NCBI GenBank assembly: GCA_035693025.1
Contig: DASSHI010000001.1
Coordinates: 124,001-188,000 of the forward strand
Direction: 5' to 3'
DNA length: 64,000 nt
From: VRUE01 sp035693025
GTDB taxonomy: Bacteria; Actinomycetota; Thermoleophilia; Solirubrobacterales; 70-9
In this document: in pieces, positions 56,787-64,000 of the stretch
How positions within the stretch are numbered: the stretch's first letter is position 1
Layout of the letters: every line of letters starts with the position of its first letter
The notes under the pieces: generated by a model
Databases searched by the model: none
Seen by the model: the letters and a program-made list of their open reading frames with translations, nothing else
Told to the model about the DNA's origin: nothing
Translations under genes and position numbers: made by a program

Positions 56787-57152
56787 ATGGCCCAGACCAA
56801 GAAGAAGCGCCGCCGCAAGCACCGCGGAACCCAAGGAGGCCGGGTCGACGCCAATCGGCGCAGCGGCCGCCCCCGCAGTCGCGAGGAGGCCAAAGCCCGA
56901 GCGCGTGCCAGCCGCAGCGGCGCCGGCAAGGTCGACGCGCCCCCCACCTGGCGCGGCTCGGCCCTGCGCGGGGTGGCCGCCGCAGTGATCTTCACCGCGT
57001 TGCTGCTGCTGATCTTCAAACGTCAGCCGGCGGCCGCATTCGGCCTCGGCGCCTTCATGCTCGTCTTCTACATCCCAGCCGGCTATTACATCGACTCGAC
57101 GTTGTGGCGCCGCCGCGAGCGTGCCCGGATTCGCGCGCGGGAGAAGGGATGA
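56787..57152 (+). CDS. Small membrane protein with basic N-terminus
   Basis: A 121-aa protein. Residues 1-58 are very rich in Lys/Arg (TKKKRRRKHRGTQGG), followed by two membrane helices (about 62-77 and 83-102) and a basic tail. Its stop overlaps the next gene's ATG. Actinobacteria commonly encode such DUF proteins; function unknown. Confidence 0.75.
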   Translation: MAQTKKKRRRKHRGTQGGRVDANRRSGRPRSREEAKARARASRSGAGKVDAPPTWRGSALRGVAAAVIFTALLLLIFKRQPAAAFGLGAFMLVFYIPAGYYIDSTLWRRRERARIRAREKG

Positions 57153-57793
57153 GCCTCGATGTGCAGATGCTCACCGTCGGCCCGATCGCCGAGAACTGCT
57201 TCGTCGTACGCCGCGAAGGCTCCGGTCGCGGCCTGATCGTCGATCCCGGCGACGAGCCGGATCGCATCCTCGCGACGATCGGACAGATCGGGGTGAAAGT
57301 CGAGGCGATCCTGGTCACCCACTGTCACTTCGATCACATCGGCGCCGTCGCTCCGGTCGCGACCGTCACTGGGGCGCCGGTCTACTGTCCGGAGCTGGAG
57401 CGGCCGGTCCTCGCGGACATCATGACCTACGTCCCGATGCCGGGAATCGGCCCGTACGACAGCTACGAGGCCGACGAGACGGTGAAGGGGGGCGAGTCCC
57501 TCGAGCTGGCCGGGATGACGATCGACGTGATCTTCACCCCGGGCCACAGCCCAGGCCACGTCACCTACTCGGTGCGCGGCGAGGAGGCGATGTTCTCCGG
57601 CGACGTGCTCTTCAAGGGCTCGGTCGGCCGGGTCGACCTGCCCGGTGGAGACGGGCCGACCCTGATGCGCTCGATTCGCGGCCTGCTCGACTCGCACCCG
57701 CCGGAGACCGGCGTCTACCCGGGGCACATGGAAGTGACCACGCTCGGCGCGGAGCGCGCCGGCAATCCCTTCCTTGCCGAACTGGCGCACTGA
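57149..57793 (+). CDS. MBL-fold metallohydrolase (glyoxalase II-like)
   Basis: A 214-aa enzyme. The metal motif HxHxDH reads THCHFDHIGA. GHSPGHVTY holds the third His, SGDVLFKGSVGR the Asp and VYPGHMEVTTLG the last His. It is close to hydroxyacylglutathione-hydrolase-like thioester hydrolases often placed before hisS. The ATG overlaps the upstream stop; hisS begins 32 nt later. Confidence 0.9.
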   Translation: MSLDVQMLTVGPIAENCFVVRREGSGRGLIVDPGDEPDRILATIGQIGVKVEAILVTHCHFDHIGAVAPVATVTGAPVYCPELERPVLADIMTYVPMPGIGPYDSYEADETVKGGESLELAGMTIDVIFTPGHSPGHVTYSVRGEEAMFSGDVLFKGSVGRVDLPGGDGPTLMRSIRGLLDSHPPETGVYPGHMEVTTLGAERAGNPFLAELAH

Positions 57794-57825
57794 GAAGCGC
57801 CCCGCGCAGGTAAGGTCGCGCCACG

Positions 57826-59076
57826 ATGGCGAGCAAGTACCAGGCCCCGCGGGGAACCTTCGACGTCCTCCCGGCCGACGCGCATGTGCGCCGGCGGATC
57901 GAAGCGTCGGCGGCCGCGATCTGCGCCCGGGCCGGCTATCAGCCGATCGCCACGCCGGCCTTCGAGGACACCGAGCTGTTCGAGCGTGGCGTCGGCCGCT
58001 CGACCGACATCGTGCGCAAGGAGATGTTCACCTTCGAGGACAAGGGCGGACGCAGCATCACCCTGCGCCCCGAGGGGACCGCGCCGATCTGTCGCGCCTA
58101 TGTCGAGCACGGGATGCACAAGCTGGCCCAGCCCGTGAAGCTCTTCTACGCCGGCCCGTTCTTCCGTCACGAGCGTCCCCAGGCAGGGCGCTACAGGCAG
58201 TTCCACCAGGTCGGGATCGAGGCGATCGGCGCCGACTCGCCGCTGGCAGATGCGGAGGCGATCATGCTGCTCGCCGGCCTGCTCGCCGAGCTCGGGGTGC
58301 CGGGCGTCCAGCTGCGGCTCGGCAGTCTCGGCTCGCCCCAGGCCCGCGGCGAGTACCTGGAGGAGCTCAAGGCGCATCTGCGCGCGCACGAGGGCGATCT
58401 CTCCAAGGACGTGCGCGAGCGGATCGAGATCAACCCGTTGCGGGCCTTCGACGCCGACGACGAGGGAACCCGGGGGGTGATGACGAGCGCGCCGACGATC
58501 GTCGGGCACCTCGCCGGTGAGGACGCCGAGCATTTCGCCGAGGTGCGGGCGCTGCTCGACGCCGCCGGGGTCCAATACGAGATCGATCCCACCCTGGTCC
58601 GTGGCCTCGACTACTACTCGCGCACGATCTTCTCCTTCGTCTGCGACCGGCTGGGTGCCCAATCCGAGATCGGCGGCGGCGGCCGCTACGACCGGTTGAT
58701 CGAGCAGCTGGGGGGCCCGCCGACGCCGGCGATCGGCTGGGCGGCCGGCATCGAGCGGATTCTGCTTGCGCTCGGAGACGAACCCGAGCCGCGCGTGCCG
58801 AGGGTCTTCGTCTCGCATTCCGCGGAATCGGACAAGAGCGCCCGGATGGCCGTGGCGCTGGTCGAGGAGCTGAGACGGGCAGGCTTGTCCGCCGAGATCG
58901 ATCTCGCAGGGCGCAGCACCAAGGGGCAGTTCAAGCATGCGGACCGGATCGGGGCCGACCTGGTGGTCGTGCTCGGAGAGGAAGGGAGCGCTGAGTTGCG
59001 GGACATGGAGAGTGGTGAGCAGGAGCCGGTGAGCTCCGATCGGCTGGTCGCGGAGATCGAAAGGAGGCGCGCATGA
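57826..59076 (+). CDS. hisS: Histidyl-tRNA synthetase
   Basis: A 416-aa class II synthetase. Motif 1 region is at about 40-75, motif 2 FFRHERPQAGRYRQFHQVG at about 111-129. The histidine loops are LVRGLDYYSRTIF and GGGGRYD, motif 3 is GWAAGIERIL, and the C-terminal domain (about 325-416) is anticodon-binding. Overlaps aspS by 4 nt, a common hisS-aspS operon. Confidence 0.96.
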   Translation: MASKYQAPRGTFDVLPADAHVRRRIEASAAAICARAGYQPIATPAFEDTELFERGVGRSTDIVRKEMFTFEDKGGRSITLRPEGTAPICRAYVEHGMHKLAQPVKLFYAGPFFRHERPQAGRYRQFHQVGIEAIGADSPLADAEAIMLLAGLLAELGVPGVQLRLGSLGSPQARGEYLEELKAHLRAHEGDLSKDVRERIEINPLRAFDADDEGTRGVMTSAPTIVGHLAGEDAEHFAEVRALLDAAGVQYEIDPTLVRGLDYYSRTIFSFVCDRLGAQSEIGGGGRYDRLIEQLGGPPTPAIGWAAGIERILLALGDEPEPRVPRVFVSHSAESDKSARMAVALVEELRRAGLSAEIDLAGRSTKGQFKHADRIGADLVVVLGEEGSAELRDMESGEQEPVSSDRLVAEIERRRA

Positions 59077-60869
59077 GCGAGGCTCCGGCGCTGCGCGCCA
59101 ACGAGTTTCGCGATGCCTGGTGCGGTCAGGTGCTCGACGACCGGGTCGGTTCCGACGTGCGCGTGGCCGGCTGGGTGCATCGTCGTCGCGACCACGGCGG
59201 CCTGATCTTCATCGACCTGCGCGACCGAACCGGGATCGTCCAGCTCGTCTTTCACCCCGATTCCTCCGGCGATGCCTTCCAGCTGGCCCACGGATTGCGC
59301 GCGGAGGACGTGCTCAGCGCCGCCGGACCGGTCGTCCGTCGCTCGCCCGAGACGATCAACCGGGACCTGCCCACGGGGGAATTCGAGCTGGCCGCGAGCG
59401 AGGCGACGTTGCTCGCCGATGCCGAGACCCCGCCCTTCCAGGTCGAGGGCTTCTCCGGCGAGGTCGGCGAGGACGCCCGCCTGCGCCACCGCTACCTCGA
59501 TCTGCGCCGCGAGCCGATGCGCGAGGCGTTGATCCTGCGCCACCGGGTTACCGCCGCGATGCGGGAGTTCCTCGACGGCGAGGGCTTCCTCGACGTCGAG
59601 ACGCCGGTGCTGACGCGCTCGACGCCCGAGGGCGCGCGCGACTTCCTCGTCCCCAGTCGCCTCCAGCGGGGCGCCTTCTACGCACTGCCCCAATCGCCGC
59701 AGCTGTTCAAGCAGCTGCTGATGGTGGCCGGCTTCGAGCGCTACTACCAGATCGCTCGCTGCTTCCGCGACGAGGACCTGCGCGCCGACCGCCAGCCGGA
59801 CTTCACGCAGCTCGATATCGAGATGTCCTTCGTCGACGTCGACGACGTGATCGAGGTCAACGAGCGGCTGCTGGCGCACGTCTTCGCACGCGTCGGCGGC
59901 CCCGCGATCGGGTTGCCGATCGAGCGCCTGGGCTACGACGAGGCGATGAGCCGCTTCGGCACCGACCGGCCGGACATGCGCTTCGGGATGGAGCTGGTCG
60001 ACCTCGGCGACGCCCTGGCCGGGACCGAGTTCAAGGTCTTCCGCGGCGCGATCGAATCCGGCGGAGCCGTGCGCGGCCTCAATGCCGGGCGGCGCGAGCT
60101 TCCCCGCTCGGAGCTCGACGGGCTGATCTCCCGCGCTCAGGAGCTTGGGGCCAAGGGCCTCGTCTGGGCATTCCGCGAGGGCGATGGCTGGCGCTCGCCG
60201 ACCGCGAAGTTCCTCTCCGAGGCCGAGCTGGCCGAGCTCAACCGGCTGCTGGACGCCGAGGAGGGCGACCTGCTGCTGCTCGTCGCCGACCGCGAGGCGG
60301 TCGCCAACGCGGTGCTGGGCCAGCTGCGCGTCGAGCTGGGCGAGCGCTTCGGGCTGATCCCGCCAGACGAGAACCGCCTGGTCTGGATCGTCGACTGGCC
60401 GCTGCTGGAGTGGAATCGCGATAGCGAGCGCTGGGACCCGTTGCACCACCCCTTCACCGCTCCGGCCGGCGAGTTCGATCCGGATAGCCCCGGCGAGGCC
60501 CGCGCGCTCGCCTACGACCTCGTCTGGAACGGCCAGGAGATGGGCGGCGGCTCGATCCGTATCCACCGCGCCGACGTCCAGCAGCAGCTTTTCGCCGCGC
60601 TGGGGATCGATGCGCAGGAAGCGGAGGCGCGCTTCGGATTTCTGCTCGAGGCGCTGCGCTACGGAGCGCCGCCGCACGGCGGCATCGCCTACGGGCTCGA
60701 TCGCATCGTCCAGCGGCTGGCCGGCGCGGATTCGATCCGCGACGTGATCGCCTTCCCCAAGACGGCCTCGGGCGCCGACGCCCTGACCGGAGCGCCTGCG
60801 CCGGTGGACGAGATGCAGCTCGAGGAGCTCGGCCTCGCGTTGCACAAACGTGGCCTCGCCGGGCATTGA
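59073..60869 (+). CDS. aspS: Aspartyl-tRNA synthetase
   Basis: A 598-aa bacterial-type class II enzyme: OB-fold anticodon domain (about 20-110), catalytic core with FLVPSR, QSPQLFKQLLM and FRDEDLRADRQPDFTQLD (motif 2), the inserted GAD domain (about 290-420), and motif 3 YGLDRI. The text RRRDHGGLIFIDLRDR has His-Gly-Gly where discriminating enzymes usually differ, which suggests a non-discriminating AspRS that also charges tRNA-Asn; a GatCAB partner would be needed. This last point is inference. Confidence 0.95.
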   Translation: MSEAPALRANEFRDAWCGQVLDDRVGSDVRVAGWVHRRRDHGGLIFIDLRDRTGIVQLVFHPDSSGDAFQLAHGLRAEDVLSAAGPVVRRSPETINRDLPTGEFELAASEATLLADAETPPFQVEGFSGEVGEDARLRHRYLDLRREPMREALILRHRVTAAMREFLDGEGFLDVETPVLTRSTPEGARDFLVPSRLQRGAFYALPQSPQLFKQLLMVAGFERYYQIARCFRDEDLRADRQPDFTQLDIEMSFVDVDDVIEVNERLLAHVFARVGGPAIGLPIERLGYDEAMSRFGTDRPDMRFGMELVDLGDALAGTEFKVFRGAIESGGAVRGLNAGRRELPRSELDGLISRAQELGAKGLVWAFREGDGWRSPTAKFLSEAELAELNRLLDAEEGDLLLLVADREAVANAVLGQLRVELGERFGLIPPDENRLVWIVDWPLLEWNRDSERWDPLHHPFTAPAGEFDPDSPGEARALAYDLVWNGQEMGGGSIRIHRADVQQQLFAALGIDAQEAEARFGFLLEALRYGAPPHGGIAYGLDRIVQRLAGADSIRDVIAFPKTASGADALTGAPAPVDEMQLEELGLALHKRGLAGH

Positions 60870-60885
60870 GCCCTACGATTTCTCC

Positions 60886-61173
60886 ATGAGCCTCTTCGAA
60901 AGGGTCAAGCTCGCCCTTCGAGGTCGCGGCCCGGGGCCCGGTGCGACGCCGGTGTACGTCGACGATCCGACGTTCGACTCCTGGGAGGTCGTGCGCGACT
61001 TCGGCGACCTGCGCACGGCCAGAGCCTGGCACCAGGCCGTCGCGGAGGCGGGGATCGAAGCGGTGCTGACCGCGGACTGGCCCGTGGACCGATTCGGTCG
61101 CGGCGATATCGCCCTACGGGTACGCGGTGAGGACTGGAGCGAGGCCGAGTTCCTGCTCTCCAACATGGACTGA
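60886..61173 (+). CDS. DUF2007-like small protein
   Basis: A 95-aa soluble protein. The part WEVVRDFGDLRTARAWHQAV through EAGIEAVLTADWPVDRFGRG and the end EDWSEAEFLLSNMD resembles the DUF2007 (PII-interaction-like) fold of two beta-alpha-beta halves. ATG 60886 is chosen, 16 nt after aspS. A structured RNA region follows. Confidence 0.65.
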   Translation: MSLFERVKLALRGRGPGPGATPVYVDDPTFDSWEVVRDFGDLRTARAWHQAVAEAGIEAVLTADWPVDRFGRGDIALRVRGEDWSEAEFLLSNMD

Positions 61174-61198
61174 GCGCGTGGTGGTACGGTTGAGCCAA

Positions 61199-61353
61199 GG
61201 CTCGAGCCCGTGCGAGAGCCGTCCCACCGTTTGACCCAACACAAACGGCGCGGGGGCCGATCTCTCTTGGTCCTGTGGGATCCGGAGGAGGCGCCCACCC
61301 TTTACTTCAAGGGATCAAAGCCAGGGGCGGCAACGGCGGGTTGGAGCCTTTTT
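61199..61353 (+). ncRNA. ssrS: Candidate 6S RNA (RNA polymerase regulator)
   Basis: The ends of this segment pair: GGCTC with GAGCC (61344-61348), AGCCCG with CGGGTT (61337-61342), and GCCGTCCC (61218-61225) with GGGGCGGC (61324-61331). In the middle is a bubble, with a CCCTT/AAGGG hairpin on its 3' side and the text TTCAAGGGATCAAAGCC, close to the same region of E. coli 6S RNA. Five T after GAGCC resemble a terminator. TACGGT at 61185-61190 fits a -10 box. About 150 nt, slightly short. A 108-residue frame across it is not credible. Confidence 0.5.
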
Positions 61354-61355
61354 CT

Positions 61356-61520
61356 TGAACCTGGCTCGGTCGGCGATGGCGTGCGTCTGGCGGCGGCGGA
61401 CCGGCGCGATGCGGCGTCCTCGGTCGGCCGAATAGCGCTGCTATTCGGTCTTCCTGCGTCCTTGCCTCGCTTGGTCCGGCGCTCGCCAGGCGCACACCCT
61501 CGCCTCCCTCGACAGGTTCA
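61356..61520. other. Long rod-like palindromic region before mnmA
   Basis: Nested complementary arms: TGAACCTG (61356-61363) with CAGGTTCA (61513-61520), 61373-61392 with 61484-61503 (nearly continuous), CGGACC (61397) with GGTCCG (61473), and a perfect terminal hairpin CCGAATAGC-GCT-GCTATTCGG (61428-61448). It could be an mRNA leader for mnmA, a second non-coding RNA, or a small palindromic repeat element. Confidence 0.6.
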
Positions 61521-61537
61521 TACTTTTGGGAATTGAA

Positions 61538-62995
61538 ATGAGCAGAGAGATCTTTGAGACTTACCTGAGGGATCAATCCCGAGTCGGCCCCCCGATGCCC
61601 GATGCGTTCACCGGCGCTGCGGGTGGGGCAGCCTGTGGGGATTTGTCGCGGATATCGCTCGTGATCGAGGACGGGTGCATCGCTGCGGTCACCTTCGACG
61701 CCGAGGGGTGTGGGGCGACGCGCGCGGCCACTGCGGCCGTCGCCGAGATGGTCGACGGTGAGCCGGTTGTCGAGGCGGCGCGGATCGGCACCGGCGCGGT
61801 CGAGGAGGCGCTCGGCGGCCTCACTCCGGCGAAGCGGCACGCGGCGCAGCTCGCGGCCGACGCTCTGCACCGGGCGCTCGCGGGCGCCGCAGCGTCGTCG
61901 CGGACGTTGGCCGAGGCTCGTCCCGGACGTGTGCTGGTCGCGATGTCGGGCGGTGTCGACAGCGCCGTCGCGGCGCTGCTCGAACGCGAGCGTGGCGCTG
62001 AAGTGCTCGCGGTCACCCTCAAGCTCTGGGCCGATCCGGAGACCGATGGGGCGAAGGCCTGTTGCTCGCCCGAGGCTGTGCTCGGCGCCCGAGCCGTCGC
62101 CCACTCGCTCGACATACCCCACCTCACCCTCGACCTCGAGGAGGAGTTTCGTCGCCGCGTCGTCGGCGCCTTTCTCGATGGTTACGGCGCCGGCGCGACG
62201 CCGAACCCGTGCATCGTCTGCAACGGCGAGGTGCGGATTGCGGCGATGGTCGACCTCGCCGAGCGGCTCGGCGCCGACTACCTGGTGACCGGCCACTACG
62301 CGCGGATCGTCGAAGACGCCACCGGGCCGCTGCTCTCCGCTGCGGCCGACCGCAACAAGGACCAGAGCTACATGCTGGCGGCACTGCCCCCGGCCCTGCT
62401 CTCGCGGCTGCGTTTCCCGCTCACCGGCCTGACCAAGCCGGAGGTGCGCGAGATAGCCGCCCGTCACGATCTGGCGGTCGCCAAGAAGCCGGAGAGCCAG
62501 GATCTATGCTTCCTCGCCGGCCAGGGCAAGGAGCGCTTCCTGCGCCGCCACGCCGGTTTGGGAGAGCGCGAGGGAGCGATCGTCGACCGGGGGGGACGCA
62601 CGCTCGGCCGCCATCGCGGCCAGCACGAGTTCACCGTCGGCCAGCGACGCGGGATCGGCGTCTCCGCGCCTGAGCCGCTCTACGTCCTCGCTACCGACGC
62701 CGTCGCCAACACGGTCACCGTCGGCAGTCGCGCCGAGCTGGCGACGAGGCGGGTGCGGATCCGCGACGCGGTGCTGCACCGTGAGAGCAGCCGCGTCGAC
62801 GGGGTCAAGCTGCGCTACCGGGCGTCGCCGATCCCGGCATCCGTCTCAGATGCCGGGATCGGGCCGCACACTGCGCTCGAGGTCGAGCTCGGCGAGGCGT
62901 TCGAGGGGGCGGCGCCGGGCCAGGCGGCGGTGCTGCTCTGTGGCGAGTCGATCGTCGGCCACGGAACCATCGCCACCGGCGACGTTCGGTTTTAG
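61538..62995 (+). CDS. mnmA: IscU/NifU-N domain fused to tRNA 2-thiouridylase MnmA
   Basis: A 485-aa fusion. Residues 1-118 are an IscU-like scaffold domain (ETYLRDQSRVGP, GGAACGDLSR with the first ligand Cys, FDAEGCGATRAA with the second). The third Cys of IscU (HCS) is replaced (RHAAQLA). Residues about 128-485 are MnmA: PP-loop VLVAMSGGVDSAVAA, nucleophile in NPCIVCNGEV, second Cys in SQDLCFLAG, then the barrel domains. It makes 2-thiouridine at U34. The fusion suggests direct sulfur or Fe-S supply to the thiolase. ATG 61538 is chosen; TTG 61526 is also in frame. Confidence 0.92.
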   Translation: MSREIFETYLRDQSRVGPPMPDAFTGAAGGAACGDLSRISLVIEDGCIAAVTFDAEGCGATRAATAAVAEMVDGEPVVEAARIGTGAVEEALGGLTPAKRHAAQLAADALHRALAGAAASSRTLAEARPGRVLVAMSGGVDSAVAALLERERGAEVLAVTLKLWADPETDGAKACCSPEAVLGARAVAHSLDIPHLTLDLEEEFRRRVVGAFLDGYGAGATPNPCIVCNGEVRIAAMVDLAERLGADYLVTGHYARIVEDATGPLLSAAADRNKDQSYMLAALPPALLSRLRFPLTGLTKPEVREIAARHDLAVAKKPESQDLCFLAGQGKERFLRRHAGLGEREGAIVDRGGRTLGRHRGQHEFTVGQRRGIGVSAPEPLYVLATDAVANTVTVGSRAELATRRVRIRDAVLHRESSRVDGVKLRYRASPIPASVSDAGIGPHTALEVELGEAFEGAAPGQAAVLLCGESIVGHGTIATGDVRF

Positions 62996-63321
62996 GAGCT
63001 TTCGTATTCTTCGCGTTCCTTCTGACGTTCTTCGCGTGCTTTTTTGTGTTCCTGCTGGCGCAGCTTGACCACGTCGTGGACGCAGCGCGAGAATTCCGTG
63101 CCCTTCTCTCCTTTCACGTGCTTCTTGCTTTTGCCCTGGCAGTTGCGTCCGTAGGCATTTGCGTTTTCCGGAGTTCCTTCCGCGGGCGTGTAGGTCACGC
63201 CGGGTCCGGCGCCTTGCCCCTTTCCGTGCGGTGGGGTCCCCTGCGGCTTGCCGACGGCGAGCGCAGCTGGGCTCGCGGCCAACGCAAGCGCTCCGACTGC
63301 GACTGCGATTCTGATCTTCAT
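62992..63321 (-). CDS. Small secreted Gly-rich protein
   Basis: A 109-aa exported protein: signal peptide (about 1-22, ending ALAVG), a Gly/Pro-rich region GKPQGTPPHGKGQGAGPG, a conserved-looking core (PENANAYGRNCQGKSKKHV and TEFSRCVHDV, two Cys likely disulfide-bonded), and a highly charged Lys/Arg/Glu tail. The end overlaps the mnmA stop by 4 nt on the opposite strand. No function recognised. Confidence 0.72.
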   Translation of the reverse strand: MKIRIAVAVGALALAASPAALAVGKPQGTPPHGKGQGAGPGVTYTPAEGTPENANAYGRNCQGKSKKHVKGEKGTEFSRCVHDVVKLRQQEHKKAREERQKEREEYESS

Positions 63322-63421
63322 TCGGTCCTGCCTCCTTCGACGTGACGTATCGACTCCCGCCGGGTGCTGCGGGCACCCGCAGGCTGTTCCTGGGACTGAA
63401 AACGGTCGTCCGGCGCCTGTG

Positions 63422-64000
63422 TCAGTCCGAAGTTTGGCGGGACGGGGAGACCGACCGGACGGATGGACGGGTCGCCCCGCTGTCCGAGCTTTCTTCGGCT
63501 GACGGCGGGGCTGGCGGCGGCGACGGTCGCTCGGGAGCGACGCGGGCGGGCGGTTGGGCCGGTGAGGTCACCGGGGGAGCCGGAGTCACGGGAGGTTCAC
63601 GGCGCGGCGTGGAGCCGCCGGGCGGTGGGGCGCCGCCGCCTTTCGGCGGCGAGGCCTGGGCCCGCGGCGGTTTATGCGAGCTCGCCGTCCGCTGACCTCG
63701 TTCGGCGGCCGGCGGGGTGCCCTCCGAAGGGCCGTGCCGTTCGGAGGCCGAGCGCCCAAAGCCACCGCCTGGCGGACTCTGCCCGCCTTCCGAACGCGAG
63801 CCGGAGGACGGGATGTGATTCGGGTGGCGGCGGTCGCCGTGGTCGCGAACCGAGCCGCGTCGCGACGTTCCGTCCTCGCGGTCGCCGCGGTCCGTGGCAG
63901 CGCGCCGGACGCCATCGACCGCGCCGGCGCCCGCGCGTCGGGGGGCGGAGACGCCATGCGCCGTTCGATCCTGCGCGGCGCGATGCTCCGTGCCGCCGCC
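63422..64000 (-). CDS. 3' end of a gene continuing past the window, Pro/Ser/Gly-rich tail
   Basis: A minus-strand frame is open from the right edge for 192 codons to TGA at 63424-63422, with no start inside. Third positions are largely G/C, and the translation is Pro/Ser/Arg/Gly-rich, for example QASPPKGGGAPPPGGS, ending SPSRQTSD. It would be the disordered C-terminus of a larger protein. CGGGTGC/GCACCCG (63361-63379) downstream could form a terminator hairpin. Plus-strand frames here are Gly-rich shadows. Confidence 0.45.
   Translation of the reverse strand, partial: GGGTEHRAAQDRTAHGVSAPRRAGAGAVDGVRRAATDRGDREDGTSRRGSVRDHGDRRHPNHIPSSGSRSEGGQSPPGGGFGRSASERHGPSEGTPPAAERGQRTASSHKPPRAQASPPKGGGAPPPGGSTPRREPPVTPAPPVTSPAQPPARVAPERPSPPPAPPSAEESSDSGATRPSVRSVSPSRQTSD

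Noticed and set aside
61199..61353. tmRNA or RNase P RNA as explanation of the structured region
   Set aside because: No tRNA-like TTCGA arm with acceptor, no tag frame and none of the conserved RNase P core sequences were seen.
61210..61536. 108-codon frame across the intergenic region before mnmA
   Set aside because: Composition is unlike a protein, and two paired RNA structures occupy the same bases.
63342..63695. 117-codon plus-strand Gly-rich frame
   Set aside because: Low-complexity translation opposite a minus-strand frame with better codon bias that continues to the window edge.

Overview
The window is GC-rich throughout, with strong G/C bias at third codon positions, many GTG/TTG starts and dense 4-bp gene overlaps. 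The gene set (Rex repressor, K+-independent membrane pyrophosphatase, YbdK-type ligase, DHG-type AspRS, clustered t6A genes, tRNA-Gln(CUG)) points to a high-GC actinobacterium, most likely of the Thermoleophilia/Solirubrobacterales type. That placement is inferred from gene content and style; no 16S gene is present.

Core block 1 (1-28,353). First comes a pantothenate operon (panC-panD-panB), then a family 4 uracil-DNA glycosylase and a t6A/ribosome-modification cluster (tsaE, tsaB, rimI, tsaD) that includes a small secreted protein. A glutaredoxin-like protein, rex, a YbdK-like ligase and hppA follow. Next are an FMN-dependent hydroxy-acid oxidase and a likely potassium module: two APC permeases with cytosolic tails, a 57-aa membrane protein between them, and two RCK/TrkA proteins. 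After these come an AIF-like FAD oxidoreductase, tRNA-Gln, a lipoprotein, a heterodimeric ABC exporter, GtrA, a leucyl-tRNA-synthetase-like paralogue, threonine synthase and a tRNA with anticodon CAU.

Accessory block (28,354-54,848). The 3' half of the CAU tRNA gene recurs at 45,447, 53,907 and 54,808. Three elements therefore lie in tandem at one tRNA attachment site. Island 1 (about 17 kb) is a mobilizable defence island. It carries a MobF relaxase without a secretion apparatus, and a CBASS cluster (patatin-like phospholipase, CD-NTase ending in Gly, E2-E1 Cap2, no Cap3). It also carries a nuclease-fold/propeller-like protein, an Abi_C-like protein, an array of small regulators, a HigBA-like pair and a tyrosine integrase. 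Island 2 (about 8.5 kb) is plasmid- or phage-satellite-like: tightly overlapping small genes, a DnaB-N/RepA-type ATPase, an excisionase and a second tyrosine integrase. Island 3 (about 0.9 kb) is a remnant with two very small membrane proteins.

Core block 2 (54,849-64,000). Here are an M29-type aminopeptidase, a formiminotransferase-like protein, a small membrane protein, an MBL-fold hydrolase, hisS, aspS and a DUF2007-like protein. An intergenic stretch then holds a candidate 6S RNA and a second long rod-like structure. It is followed by an IscU-MnmA fusion, a small secreted protein, and the 3' end of a gene that continues beyond the right edge on the minus strand.
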